Below are positions 10,033 to 19,951 of a stretch of DNA of 43,482 nucleotides, piece after piece. The DNA is taken from NCBI GenBank assembly GCA_903896535.1, contig CAITYE010000230.1, positions 1-43,482 of the forward strand, in the 5' to 3' direction. Under the pieces are notes generated by a model, which did no database searches, was not told where the DNA came from, and worked only from the letters and a program-made list of their open reading frames with translations. The translations under genes and the position numbers were made by a program. The stretch's first letter is position 1, and every line of letters begins with the position of its first letter. This DNA comes from an uncultured Paracraurococcus sp. (GTDB taxonomy: Bacteria > Pseudomonadota > Alphaproteobacteria > Acetobacterales > Acetobacteraceae).

Positions 10033-13000
10033 ATGAACATCTCAGAGCTCTGCATCCGTCGGCCGGTGATGACCAGCCTGCTCTCGATCGCCGCGATCGT
10101 GGCCGGCATCCTGGCTTATATGAAGCTGCCGGTCGCCGCGGTGCCGCGGGTCGACTTCCCGGTCATCACCATTTTCGCCAATTTCCCGGGCGCCAGCCCA
10201 GAGACCATGGCGACCAGCGTCGCCCTACCGATTGAGCGAGAGCTTTCGACCATCGCCGGTGTCGACACCATGTCCTCGATCAACGGTCAGGACACGTCGC
10301 AGATCACCGTGCAGTTCCAATTGACCAAGAACATCGATGCGGCGGCGCAGGACGTGCAGGCGGCATTGACCCGCGCGCAGCGGCGGCTGCCGGTGGACAT
10401 GCTGGTGCCGCCCAGCTACCGGAAAGTGAACCCGGCCGATGCGCCGGTGGTGCTGCTGACGCTCGCGGGCGGTGATAAGCCACTTTATTACCTGAACGAT
10501 CTGGTCAGCACCATCATCAGCCCGGCGCTGTCGCGGGTGCTCGGCGTCGCTCAGGTGCAGGTCTTCGGCGAACAGCTCTATGCAGTCCGGGTCAGGCTCG
10601 ACCCCGATCGGATCGCCGCGATGGGGCTCGGCTTCGATACCATGCTGCAGGCGGTCGCCCAGGCCAATTCGGCAACGCCGGTCGGGGTTTTGAACGGCGA
10701 CCGACAGCAACTCACTCTCCGCGCCAATGATCAGCCGCAGAACGCGGAACAGTTCGGCCGCCTGGTCGTCGCCGGCAAGCCCTTCTCCCCGGTCCGGTTG
10801 AGCGACATCGCCACCATCACCGACGGCGTCTCCAATAACCGCATCGCGGCCTGGCGGAACGCCGACAGCGCTCTGGTGCTTGCCGTCCTGCGCCAGCCGG
10901 ATGCCAATACGGTCGATGTGGTGGACGGGATCAAGGCAACCCTGCCGGAGCTGCGCGCCTCCTTGCCGCCGGGGGCGGAGCTGGAGGTCTTCCTCGACCG
11001 ATCGCTATCCATCCGCGATGCGGTGCATGACGTGCAGGAATCGCTGGTCATTGCCATCGGCCTTGTCGTGCTGGTCTGCTTCCTGTTCCTGCGCAAACTG
11101 AGCGCTACGCTCATCCCCACCCTGGCCGTGCCGATCAGCCTCTGCGTCGCCTTCGGGCTGATGTACGTCATGGGCTACGGCATCGATAACGTGACGCTGC
11201 TCGGTCTTACCATCGCGGTCGGGCTGGTCGTCGACGACGCGATCGTGGTGCTGGAGGCGATCGTCCGACACATCGAAGAGGGCATGGATCCGATACCGGC
11301 GGCCATCAAGGGATCGAAGGAGATCGGCTTTACCGTTCTCTCGATCACCCTCTCACTCGTTGCGGTCTTCTTGCCCATCCTGCTGATGGGTGGCGTGGTC
11401 GGGCGGGTGTTCAATGCCTTCGCCGCGACTGTCACCCTTTCGGTCATTGCATCTTGCGTCGTCTCCCTGACCTTGACCCCGCTGATGGCCTCCCGCCTGC
11501 CAGCGCACGGCAAACCCGGCCTGGTTGATAGGGTCCTGGAACGCGGCTTGGTCGCCTTCGAGCGCAGCTATGCCTGGCTGCTTGATCTCGGCCTGCGGTT
11601 CCGCTGGTTCGTCTGGTTGATGTTCTTCGCGTCGCTCGGGGCTGCCGGCTACATGGCCGTGATAATTCCCAAGGGCTTCTTTCCCATTGAAGACACGGGT
11701 CTGCTGACGATCAATACCGAAGGACCACGCGGCGCGTCGTTCGACGCCATGTCACAAATGCAGGGCCGGCTGGTCGAGATCCTGCGCGCGAACCCCTATG
11801 TTACCAATGTTGTCTCGAACATTGGCGCGACTGGCGGCAATATCTCAATCAATCAAGGTCGCCTCTTCGTCGAATTGAAGGGCCGCCATGACCGGCCGGC
11901 CATTCTGCAGGTCATCCAGCAGCTTCGACGCGAAGCCTCCCGGATCGCCGGCCTCCGGGTCTTCATCAACCCGATCCAAAATTTGAATTTCGGCAGCCGT
12001 GTCACTCGCACCCTCTACCTCTACACCTTGCAGGGTCTGCGGTTGGATGAGCTTTACGAATGGGCGCAGAAGCTGGAAGAAAAGCTCGTCAAGCTGCCGC
12101 AACTGCAGGATGTAAACACCGACCTGCAGATCGATTCCCCAGTGGTGCAGGTGAATGTCGATCGCGACAAGGCGTCCGCACTCGGCGTCTCGGTCGATAA
12201 CGTTCGGCAGGCGCTTTTCTCGGCATTTGGAACCCGCCAGATCAGTACCCTTTACGGTCAGGCCAATGCCTATCAGGTCATCCTTGAAGCCCTGCCCGAG
12301 GATCAACGGGATGAGACCGGGCTCGCCAAGCTCTATATCCGCTCCGTCACCGGCAAGCTCATCCCGCTCTCGGCGGTCGCGAAGATCGAACGGATCACCG
12401 GTCCGCTCAATGTCAGTCACCAGGGCCAGCTCCCCGCCGTGGTCATCGGCTTCAACACTCCCCCGGGTGTCGCCCTCGGCGATGCGGTGAATGCGATCAA
12501 GGAGGTGGAGCGTGAACTCGGCCTCCCGCCCACCGTCGTTACGGGATTCTCCGGCGCTGCCCAGGTCTTCCAGCAGGCTTTGGCCGGCCAGGGGGCGCTG
12601 GTCCTCGCCGCCGTCGCCATCGTCTATGTCGTGCTCGGCGTGCTGTATGAAAGCCTGATCCACCCGCTGACCATCCTGTCCGGCCTGCCGGCGGCAGCCC
12701 TCGGCGCCTTCCTCACGCTCTACTGGTTCAACCTTGACCTCTCGGTCATCGCCGTGATCGGCGTGCTGCTGCTGATCGGCCTGGTGAAGAAAAACGCCAT
12801 CATGATCGTCGACGTTGCCTTGCAGCGACAACGTTCCGGGGTCGATCCCCTGCCCGCGGTGCGGGAAGCCTGCCTAATCCGCTTTCGGCCGATCATGATG
12901 ACGACGCTGGCCGCCGGCGCCGGCGCGGTACCGATCGCCGCCGGCTGGGGCGCGGCCGCCGAGCTGCGCCAGCCACTGGGCCTCGCGGTCATCGGCGGGC

Positions 13001-13119
13001 TGGTCGTGTCGCAGATGCTGACGCTCTTCGTCACCCCCGTGCTCTATTTGGGCTTTGAAGGGCTGGCACGACGCTTCAGCCGCGCGACCGGCGGGCCACA
13101 GCCGCTGCCAGCCGAATGA
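10033..13119 (+). CDS. RND efflux permease (AcrB superfamily, MdtB/MdtC-like)
   Basis: MNISELCIRRPVMTSLLSIAAIVAGILAYMKLPVAAVPRVDFPVI...PGASPETMATSVALPIERELSTIAGV...VGLVVDDAIVVLEAIVRHIEEG. Confidence 0.96.
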   Translation: MNISELCIRRPVMTSLLSIAAIVAGILAYMKLPVAAVPRVDFPVITIFANFPGASPETMATSVALPIERELSTIAGVDTMSSINGQDTSQITVQFQLTKNIDAAAQDVQAALTRAQRRLPVDMLVPPSYRKVNPADAPVVLLTLAGGDKPLYYLNDLVSTIISPALSRVLGVAQVQVFGEQLYAVRVRLDPDRIAAMGLGFDTMLQAVAQANSATPVGVLNGDRQQLTLRANDQPQNAEQFGRLVVAGKPFSPVRLSDIATITDGVSNNRIAAWRNADSALVLAVLRQPDANTVDVVDGIKATLPELRASLPPGAELEVFLDRSLSIRDAVHDVQESLVIAIGLVVLVCFLFLRKLSATLIPTLAVPISLCVAFGLMYVMGYGIDNVTLLGLTIAVGLVVDDAIVVLEAIVRHIEEGMDPIPAAIKGSKEIGFTVLSITLSLVAVFLPILLMGGVVGRVFNAFAATVTLSVIASCVVSLTLTPLMASRLPAHGKPGLVDRVLERGLVAFERSYAWLLDLGLRFRWFVWLMFFASLGAAGYMAVIIPKGFFPIEDTGLLTINTEGPRGASFDAMSQMQGRLVEILRANPYVTNVVSNIGATGGNISINQGRLFVELKGRHDRPAILQVIQQLRREASRIAGLRVFINPIQNLNFGSRVTRTLYLYTLQGLRLDELYEWAQKLEEKLVKLPQLQDVNTDLQIDSPVVQVNVDRDKASALGVSVDNVRQALFSAFGTRQISTLYGQANAYQVILEALPEDQRDETGLAKLYIRSVTGKLIPLSAVAKIERITGPLNVSHQGQLPAVVIGFNTPPGVALGDAVNAIKEVERELGLPPTVVTGFSGAAQVFQQALAGQGALVLAAVAIVYVVLGVLYESLIHPLTILSGLPAAALGAFLTLYWFNLDLSVIAVIGVLLLIGLVKKNAIMIVDVALQRQRSGVDPLPAVREACLIRFRPIMMTTLAAGAGAVPIAAGWGAAAELRQPLGLAVIGGLVVSQMLTLFVTPVLYLGFEGLARRFSRATGGPQPLPAE

Positions 13120-13448
13120 AGCTGCCCAGCAATTCCTTCACCGTCACCGACTGGGCGGCGGTGCCAGAGACCCGCCATGCGGGAGAGACCGGCGAGGCGC
13201 TCTGGCGCACCCTCGAAATCGGCGATCTCCGGATCCGCCAGGTCCGCTACACGCCAGGCTATCTGGCCGACCATTGGTGTGATCGCGGCCATGTTCTCTA
13301 TGTCCTGGAGGGCGAGCTGGACACCGAATTGCGCGATGGCCGCCGCTTCACCCTTAAGCCGGGGATGAGCTACCAGGTGTTCGATTTCGGCGATGCCGCG
13401 CATCGTTCCTCGACCAGCACCGGCGCGACGCTTTTCATCGTCGATTGA
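13116..13448 (+). CDS. Small cupin-fold protein (DHCW-motif type), ATGA-coupled to the RND permease
   Basis: VRYTPGYLADHWCDRGHVLYVLEGELDTELRDGRRFTLKPGMSYQVFD; cupin motif 1-like; 4-nt ATGA overlap with the upstream stop. Confidence 0.82.
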   Translation: MKLPSNSFTVTDWAAVPETRHAGETGEALWRTLEIGDLRIRQVRYTPGYLADHWCDRGHVLYVLEGELDTELRDGRRFTLKPGMSYQVFDFGDAAHRSSTSTGATLFIVD

Positions 13449-14859
13449 TCTCCCCGCCATGGCCGCTGACGGCGGCCCCGGCATCCGTGGAAAGCCGCGC
13501 GAAGAATGGCAGGGAGGCAAGCGCCACCGCCCCCGCCACCAGGAAACCCGCAGCGAAATCCGCCTGTCCCAGGACAGTCCTGCCTGAGATCGCCTCGCTC
13601 GCCTCTAGCACCGCACTTGCCAGGACGATGCCCAATGCCTGGGAGAGCTGCTGGGCGGTTGCGGAAAAGCTGGTTGCCGCCGCCAGCCGCCCACTCGGCA
13701 CATCGACGAAGCCCAGGGTATTCAGCGCGGTGAACTGCAGGCTGCGGCAAAGCCCGCCAAGGGCGAGCACCAGAAAGATGGCAACCAGCGGCCAGGTCGG
13801 GGTGAAGGCCGCACCCACCGCGACCCCAATCGCGGAAAACAGCGCCCCGCCCATCAATACCCGGCGAAACCCGAAGCGCTGCAGGATCGGCCGGACGATC
13901 GGCTTCATCAGCAACGCCCCGAGCGCGGTCGCGAAGGAAACCAGCCCGGCTTCAGAGGCGCTCTGGCCAAAGCCCACCTGCAACAAAAGCGGCACCAGGA
14001 ACGGCGTCGCCCCCGCGCCGATCCGGAACATCGAGCCATAGAGGACCGAGGTGCGGAAGGTGGGGATCGCCAAGAGCCCGAGATCGAGGGCTGGCCGGTC
14101 GGCCTGCCGGCAATGGCGGATCGCGGCGATCCCAAGCATGACGCCGCTCACGATGGCGGCCAGGCTCAGCAGGTCCGGCAGCACATGCCGCCCAAGCGTC
14201 TCCAGCCCGATCATGCCCAGCGCCAGGGAAGCGCCCAGCAGCAGCAGGCCCCGCCGGTCGGGCGGCCCAGGATCATGGGCCGGCAGCCGCGGCACCAGCC
14301 AGGCCACCAGCACAAAGCCGAGCAAGCCGATCGGCAGGTTCATCAAGAACACCGACCGCCACCCGAAGGCATCCGTCAGCAGACCCCCAATCGGCGGTCC
14401 ACTGATCGGCCCAAGGAGCGCCGGCATGGTCAGCCATGCCATGGCGTTCAGCATTTCGTCCTTCCGGACTTGCCGCAACAACAGCAGCCGCGCGACCGGC
14501 ACCATCATGGCCCCACCCAAGCCCTGCAACACCCGCGCCCCGATCAGCGTGCCGATCCCGGTGGCGGCGGCGCAGAAAGCCGAGCCCAGGCTGAAGACCA
14601 GGATTGCCAATAAGAACACGCGCTTTGGCCCGAACCGGTCGGCGACCCAGCCGGAAAACGGGACAAAAACCGTGAGCGAGACGAGATAGGCGGTGATCGC
14701 GACGCTGAGGCTGGCGGGCGATTGACCCAGATCTCGGGCCATGGCGGGCAGCGCGGTCGCCACCGCACTGCTGTCCAGATTCTGCATGAACAATGCGCTG
14801 GCGACGATCGCGGCAAGCAGCCGAGGATCGCGCCGCTGAGGTTCTTTGCTGGACTCCAC
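13435..14859 (-). CDS. MFS transporter, DHA2/EmrB-like drug exporter
   Basis: LDSSAVATALPAMARDLGQSPASLSVAITAYLVSLTVFVPFSGWVADRFGPKRVF...RVLQGLGGAMMVPVARLL. Confidence 0.92.
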   Translation of the reverse strand: MESSKEPQRRDPRLLAAIVASALFMQNLDSSAVATALPAMARDLGQSPASLSVAITAYLVSLTVFVPFSGWVADRFGPKRVFLLAILVFSLGSAFCAAATGIGTLIGARVLQGLGGAMMVPVARLLLLRQVRKDEMLNAMAWLTMPALLGPISGPPIGGLLTDAFGWRSVFLMNLPIGLLGFVLVAWLVPRLPAHDPGPPDRRGLLLLGASLALGMIGLETLGRHVLPDLLSLAAIVSGVMLGIAAIRHCRQADRPALDLGLLAIPTFRTSVLYGSMFRIGAGATPFLVPLLLQVGFGQSASEAGLVSFATALGALLMKPIVRPILQRFGFRRVLMGGALFSAIGVAVGAAFTPTWPLVAIFLVLALGGLCRSLQFTALNTLGFVDVPSGRLAAATSFSATAQQLSQALGIVLASAVLEASEAISGRTVLGQADFAAGFLVAGAVALASLPFFARLSTDAGAAVSGHGGEINRR

Positions 14860-14868
14860 CGGCTGGAA

Positions 14869-15873
14869 TTACGCCTGTCGCGGCAGCAGCACCACCCGCC
14901 CGATCGCATCCCGGCCGCGCACCGTCGCCATGGCTTCGCGGAAGGCCTCGAGCGGCAGCGCAGCATGCACCTCCGGGCGCAATTGCCCCTGCTGCCACCA
15001 CCCGACCAACTGATCCCAAATCGCCCGGGCGCGCGGCGCGTAATGCGCCCGCCGATCGCCAGGTGACCAGCCGAGGTAGGTCCCCCAATTCAGCCCGGAA
15101 ATGCCGATATTCTTCAGCAGCAATAGGTTCAGCGGCACTTGCGGGATACCGCCCGCGGCAAACCCGATCGTCACCAGCGTGCCCCCTTCGGCCACGCATC
15201 GGAGGCTCTCCTCGAAGGTCGCTCCGCCCAGCGTATCCAGCACCGCCTGCACCCCCTGCCCGGCGGTGGCGCCCATCACCGCCTCGCGAAAAGGGGCGGC
15301 GCTATCCAGCACTTCGGCTGCGCCACGCGAGAGCGGAACGGCGCGCTTTCCCGCACCGCACCGCGCGATCACCTTGGCGCCAAGCGCGGTGGCGAGCTCC
15401 ACACCGGCCAAGCCAACACCGGCGGCAGCGCCATGCACCAATACCCAATCGCCGGGTGCCAGCCGTGCCCGCCAGAGCAGCGCGGCGGCGGCGGTCGGGT
15501 AGCTGATCGGCAAGGCGATGGCCGGGAGCAGCGGCAAGCCCGGCGGGATGGCGACAACATGCATCGCATCGGCGACCGCCTCCTCCGCCATGCCGCCCCA
15601 GTCGAGCGCCGCGAAGACTGGCGTTCCGGGCGGCAGCGGTGCCGGCACATCCGGGGCGCTTTCGATCACCCGTCCAACGATCTCAGTCCCTGGCACGAAG
15701 GGCAGTGGTGGTTTGCGCTGGTACTTGCCGGCCACCACAAGTTGGGTGGCGAAAGAAACACCCGCCCCCTCCACCGCGATACGCACGCCGCCAGGGCGAA
15801 GGGGTGGCGGCGCAATCTCTTTCAGTTCGAGGTCATCGAATTCCCGCCAGCTCTCGCAGACCAACGCACGCAT
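14869..15873 (-). CDS. NADPH:quinone oxidoreductase family protein (MDR superfamily)
   Basis: MRALVCESWREFDDLELKEIAPPPLRPGGVRIAVEGAGVSF...WVLVHGAAAGVGLAGVELATALGAKVIA. Confidence 0.9.
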   Translation of the reverse strand: MRALVCESWREFDDLELKEIAPPPLRPGGVRIAVEGAGVSFATQLVVAGKYQRKPPLPFVPGTEIVGRVIESAPDVPAPLPPGTPVFAALDWGGMAEEAVADAMHVVAIPPGLPLLPAIALPISYPTAAAALLWRARLAPGDWVLVHGAAAGVGLAGVELATALGAKVIARCGAGKRAVPLSRGAAEVLDSAAPFREAVMGATAGQGVQAVLDTLGGATFEESLRCVAEGGTLVTIGFAAGGIPQVPLNLLLLKNIGISGLNWGTYLGWSPGDRRAHYAPRARAIWDQLVGWWQQGQLRPEVHAALPLEAFREAMATVRGRDAIGRVVLLPRQA

Positions 15874-15949
15874 GCACCGCTCCTCCTGCCCACCCTCCGC
15901 CGCGGGTAAAACCTCCGTCAGCGGCAGCCGCGCCTCCCGGTCCTACGGA

Positions 15950-16139
15950 TCAGTGGGCAGCGATCCCGGCGGCGCGGACCCGTTTGCCATAGCGCGCGGC
16001 GTCCGCCCCGAGGAAGCGGGGAGGTATGGTCGGCTGCAACGCACCAAAACTGGCCAGCGGGGCGGGCCGGCGACGCCGCCGCCCAGGCGCTATCGGCGAC
16101 CAGCGTCGTGGCAAGGATGGTCCGCCGCGACTGCATCAT
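15950..16139 (-). pseudogene. Decayed TctC/Bug substrate-binding protein remnant (N-terminus joined out of frame to C-terminus)
   Basis: Reverse strand from ATG 16139: MMQSRRTILATTLVADSAWAAASPARP (signal peptide with RR). A different frame ends at the TGA at 15950 with SFGALQPTIPPRFLGADAARYGKRVRAAGIAAH*, resembling the usual TctC C-terminus. Total 190 nt against about 970 nt for an intact gene. Confidence 0.6.
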
Positions 16140-16198
16140 CCCTTCCCTCCCCGGTAATTCCCGGCAGGATAGGCGGCGAAGCAAGCAGGGGAAACGCC

Positions 16199-17329
16199 AT
16201 GGCCGAGCGGCCGCAGCCCTATCATGGGCTTTTCGTGCTGGATGCCAGCCAGGGCATCGCGGGGCCCTATTGCGCGAGTCAGCTCGCCGCCTGCGGAGCC
16301 GATGTGGTGAAGATCGAGCCGCCGGCCGGCGACTGGTCGCGTGGCCTCGGGACACGAGAGGGAACGCAATCGGTGATGCATGTCAGCTTCAACCGCGGCA
16401 AGCGCAGCGCCGTGCTTGACCTGCAGGCGCCGTCGGGCAAGGCGGCGATGCTGAAACTGGCAGCGCGGGCCGATGTGATGCTGGAAGCCTTCCGCCCCGG
16501 CGTCGCGGCACGGCTTGGGATCCAGCCGGAAGCGGGTAAGCCGGATGTGGTGTTCCTCTCCATCTCCGGCTTCGGCCAGCACGGCCCCTATGCGGAGCGG
16601 CCCGCGACCGACAGCGTGGTGCAGGCCTTCAGCGGCATGGTGGCCCTGAATGCCGGCATGGATGGCGTGCCGCATCGCACCGGCGGGGTGATGATGGTCG
16701 ATATGGTCACCGGGCTGTCCGCCATGATCGCAGTGCAGGCGGCAATCGCCGAACAGGCGCAAGACCGCGCCAGCGGGACAGCGCCGCGGCGCCGGGTCCT
16801 CGATGTCTCGCTGATGCAGTCGGCGGCGGCGCTGATGGGCTTCAACATTGCCGAGCAAGGCTTCCTGGGGCAGGCGCCACCGCTGGTGAACGTGCCAGCC
16901 GGGACCTATCAGGGCTCGGATGGGCGCTGGCTGATGGTCGCCATGCTGCGAGAGCCGGAATACCAGACTTTCTGCCGCCTCATCGAGCAGCCGGAATTGG
17001 CAACCGACCCACGTTTCGACAGCTTTCCCAATCGCGCCCAGCATCGGGAAACGCTGCTGCCCATCCTTCGCGCCGCCCTCATCACCCGCCCGGCGGCCGA
17101 GTGGGTGGCACGGTTCCAAGGTGCGCGGATGCTCTGCGACCTGGTGAATGCGCCCCTGGACTGGCTGGCCGAGCCGCATGTCCGGGCGGTCGGGGCGGCG
17201 CTGCCGCTGGCGCAGCCGGGGCTCGGCACCATGCCGTTTCCAAAGTTGCCCGGCCTCGGCCCCTGGTCGGTGCCGGCGCCGGCGCTGGGCGAGCATACGG
17301 CCGAGGTGCTGCGCGAGGTGGGGCTATGA
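16199..17329 (+). CDS. CaiB/BaiF CoA transferase family protein
   Basis: GLFVLDASQGIAGPYCASQLAACGADVVKIEPPAGDWSRGLG...SFNRGKRSAVLDLQAP...VMLEAFRPGVAARLGI. Confidence 0.93.
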   Translation: MAERPQPYHGLFVLDASQGIAGPYCASQLAACGADVVKIEPPAGDWSRGLGTREGTQSVMHVSFNRGKRSAVLDLQAPSGKAAMLKLAARADVMLEAFRPGVAARLGIQPEAGKPDVVFLSISGFGQHGPYAERPATDSVVQAFSGMVALNAGMDGVPHRTGGVMMVDMVTGLSAMIAVQAAIAEQAQDRASGTAPRRRVLDVSLMQSAAALMGFNIAEQGFLGQAPPLVNVPAGTYQGSDGRWLMVAMLREPEYQTFCRLIEQPELATDPRFDSFPNRAQHRETLLPILRAALITRPAAEWVARFQGARMLCDLVNAPLDWLAEPHVRAVGAALPLAQPGLGTMPFPKLPGLGPWSVPAPALGEHTAEVLREVGL

Positions 17330-18579
17330 GCCTCACCGCTGCTGTCGCGGCGCAGCGCCCGCTGATCCAGCGCCTGCTGGATGGCGTGGCCGAAATCGGT
17401 CGCGATCCGCCCGGTATCACCCGCGATGCCTATGGCGCGGGCGAGAACCGGGCGCATGCGCTGCTGGCTGAGACGGCAACGCGCCTCGGCCTTACCTGCG
17501 GCGTCGATGCCGGGGCCAATCTGTCGATGCGCTGGGCCGCGGGGGACGCGCCGCCAACCCTCATTGGCTCGCATCTCGACAGCGTCGTACAGGGCGGCAA
17601 TTTCGACGGCGCTGCCGGCGTGATCGCTGGGCTCGGCGCGGTGGCCGCACTTCGGGCCGCCGGCATCACCCCGCGCGCGCCGATCGAGGTCCTGGCGCTG
17701 CGCTGCGAGGAAGCGGTCTGGTTCGGCCTCGGCCTGATCGGCAGCCGCTGCCTGCTGGCCCGGCTACCGGCAGGTGCGCTTCAACTCCGCCATGCGCGGA
17801 CCGGGGCTACGCTGGCCGAAAGCATCGCCGCGGCGGGCGGCGATCCGGCGCGCCTTGCGGCGGCGCAGCCGCTACGCGACCCGGCAAGCATCGGCGCCTA
17901 TCTGGAAATCCACATCGAGCAGGCGCCGCAACTGATCGAGGCGCGTGCCCCCTTCGGCCTCTGTCTCGCAAATCCAGGCAATCTGCGCCATCCCTTCATC
18001 CAGATTACCGGTGAGGAAGCGCATACCGGCCTGCCGCATCGCTTCCGCCGGGATGCCGCGCTGGCCGGGGCTGATCTGTCGCTGGCGCTGGAGCAGCTCT
18101 GGCTGGCCGAGGAAGCCGCCGGCCGACCCATGGCGGTGACCATCGGCCGTTTCCATACGCCCACCGACCGGCATTCGCTGACGAGCGTCTCTGGCAGCTT
18201 CACGCTGAGCTTGGATCTGCGGGCCTATGCCCCCGCGCATCTGGCGGCGCTGGAGACGCAGCTGGGGGCCATCGTCGCCGAGGTGGCGGCCCGGCGTGGC
18301 GTTGGGATCGCGCTGGGGGAACGCAGCGCGGCAGCCCCGGGGGCGATGGATGCGACCCTGTTGGCAGGCCTGGCCGCGGCAGCTGCCACCGAGGGCTTCA
18401 CGCCGCCGCAGCTAAACTCCCCAGGCAGCCATGACGCCAATAATTTTGCAGCCGCCGGCGTGCCAACCGGCATGCTGCTGGTGAGGAACGCCAATGGCAG
18501 CCACAATCCACACGAGGCCATGGAAACGGCCGATCTCATGGCGGCGATCCAGACGCTGACGCGCTGGCTGGCCGGCTGA
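17326..18579 (+). CDS. M20 family Zn-dependent hydrolase (allantoate amidohydrolase / N-carbamoyl-L-amino-acid hydrolase type)
   Basis: LIGSHLDSVVQGGNFDGAAGVIAGL, ALRCEEAVWFGLGLIGSRCL, YLEIHIEQAPQLIE; ATGA overlap with the CaiB gene. Confidence 0.9.
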   Translation: MSLTAAVAAQRPLIQRLLDGVAEIGRDPPGITRDAYGAGENRAHALLAETATRLGLTCGVDAGANLSMRWAAGDAPPTLIGSHLDSVVQGGNFDGAAGVIAGLGAVAALRAAGITPRAPIEVLALRCEEAVWFGLGLIGSRCLLARLPAGALQLRHARTGATLAESIAAAGGDPARLAAAQPLRDPASIGAYLEIHIEQAPQLIEARAPFGLCLANPGNLRHPFIQITGEEAHTGLPHRFRRDAALAGADLSLALEQLWLAEEAAGRPMAVTIGRFHTPTDRHSLTSVSGSFTLSLDLRAYAPAHLAALETQLGAIVAEVAARRGVGIALGERSAAAPGAMDATLLAGLAAAAATEGFTPPQLNSPGSHDANNFAAAGVPTGMLLVRNANGSHNPHEAMETADLMAAIQTLTRWLAG

Positions 18580-18598
18580 GACAAGGGGGAAAAGGCAC

Positions 18599-19951
18599 AT
18601 GCAAAACGACGCCCGGGGGCTGCCGCTCTCGACCGATAGCGAGCCCGCGGCCCGCGCCTTCGATCATACGATCGCCGGCTATCTGGGGTATCGTCTCGAT
18701 ACACCCCTCCGGCTGCAGGCCCTGCTGGAAGCCGACCCTGAATTCGGCATGGGCCATGCGCTGAAGGCGGCCTTCATGCTGCTTGGCTACAAACAGGCCT
18801 TTCTCGCCCCAGCACAGGCATCGATCGAAACCGCAAGGCGGCTGACCGGGACGGCAAGCGCGCGAGAGCAGGCCCATGTCGCGGCGCTGTCGACCTGGGC
18901 AGGCGGCGCGCCGGAGCGTGCGGTGGCGATGTGGGGTGAAATCCTGGCAGCGCATCCGCACGACATCCTGGCATTTCGCCTGCAGCACTTCTGTGCCTTC
19001 TGGCTGGGGCGACCCGAGGTGATGCTGCGAACGGCAGAGCAGGTGCTACCAAGCTGGTCGGCGGCGCTGCCTGGCTTTGCCAGCGTGCTCGCCTGCCGCA
19101 GCTTCGCACATGAGGAATGCGGCAGTTACACCATCGCCGAAGCGGCCGGGCGGGATGCCATCGCCCTTGATCCACAGGATTTATGGGCCGCGCATGCGGT
19201 CGCCCATGTGCTGGAGATGCAGGGTCGGCGGAGCGAGGGCGAGCAGTGGATCGCCGGCCTCGAGGCGAATTGGGAGGGCGGCAATAACCTGATGCACCAC
19301 CTCTGGTGGCATCAGGCGATGTACCGGCTTGAACGCCAGGACTTCGCCGGGGTGCTGGCGCTTTACGATCGCCGCTTTCGCAACCTGAACTCTCCACTCA
19401 CCCTGCAGCAGCCCGATCTCTATATCGATGCCCAGAATGCGGCATCCATGCTGTTCCGGCTCGGCCTGCACGGCGTCGATCCGGGCGACCGCTGGGCGGA
19501 GCTGGCCGATAAGGCCGAGGCGCGGACCGGCGATTGCCTGTCCGCCTTCACCCTGCCGCATTGGATGATGGCGCTGGCGGCGACCGGCCGGCAGGCGGCC
19601 GCCGAGCGAATGCTGGCCGCGATGGCGGATTTCGCGGCGGCGACGCCTACGGCCAATGGCGCGCTGGTTGGACGCATCGCGCAACCGATCTGTCTTGCGG
19701 TGTGGCGCCGGGCAGCGGGCGACCATGCCGGTGCGGTGGCCGCGATGCGGCCGATCCTCGGCGATATGTATCGCCTGGGCGGCAGCCACGCGCAGCAGGA
19801 CGTGCTGGAGCAGCTCTACCTGCACAGCGCTATGGCCGCCGGGCTGCAAGCCGATGCGCGGCTGCTACTGGAGCGGGTGGCGGGGCGTCACGCGGTGCCG
19901 CCAGCGCGGCGCATCGGCTATGCCGAGGCCGCGCGGCGCCTCCTACACTGA
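18599..19951 (+). CDS. Tetratricopeptide repeat protein, TTC38-like
   Basis: DARGLPLSTDSEPAARAFDHTIAGYLGYRLDTPLRLQALLEADPEFGMGHALKAAFMLL; resembles the TTC38 family N-terminal layout. Confidence 0.75.
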   Translation: MQNDARGLPLSTDSEPAARAFDHTIAGYLGYRLDTPLRLQALLEADPEFGMGHALKAAFMLLGYKQAFLAPAQASIETARRLTGTASAREQAHVAALSTWAGGAPERAVAMWGEILAAHPHDILAFRLQHFCAFWLGRPEVMLRTAEQVLPSWSAALPGFASVLACRSFAHEECGSYTIAEAAGRDAIALDPQDLWAAHAVAHVLEMQGRRSEGEQWIAGLEANWEGGNNLMHHLWWHQAMYRLERQDFAGVLALYDRRFRNLNSPLTLQQPDLYIDAQNAASMLFRLGLHGVDPGDRWAELADKAEARTGDCLSAFTLPHWMMALAATGRQAAAERMLAAMADFAAATPTANGALVGRIAQPICLAVWRRAAGDHAGAVAAMRPILGDMYRLGGSHAQQDVLEQLYLHSAMAAGLQADARLLLERVAGRHAVPPARRIGYAEAARRLLH

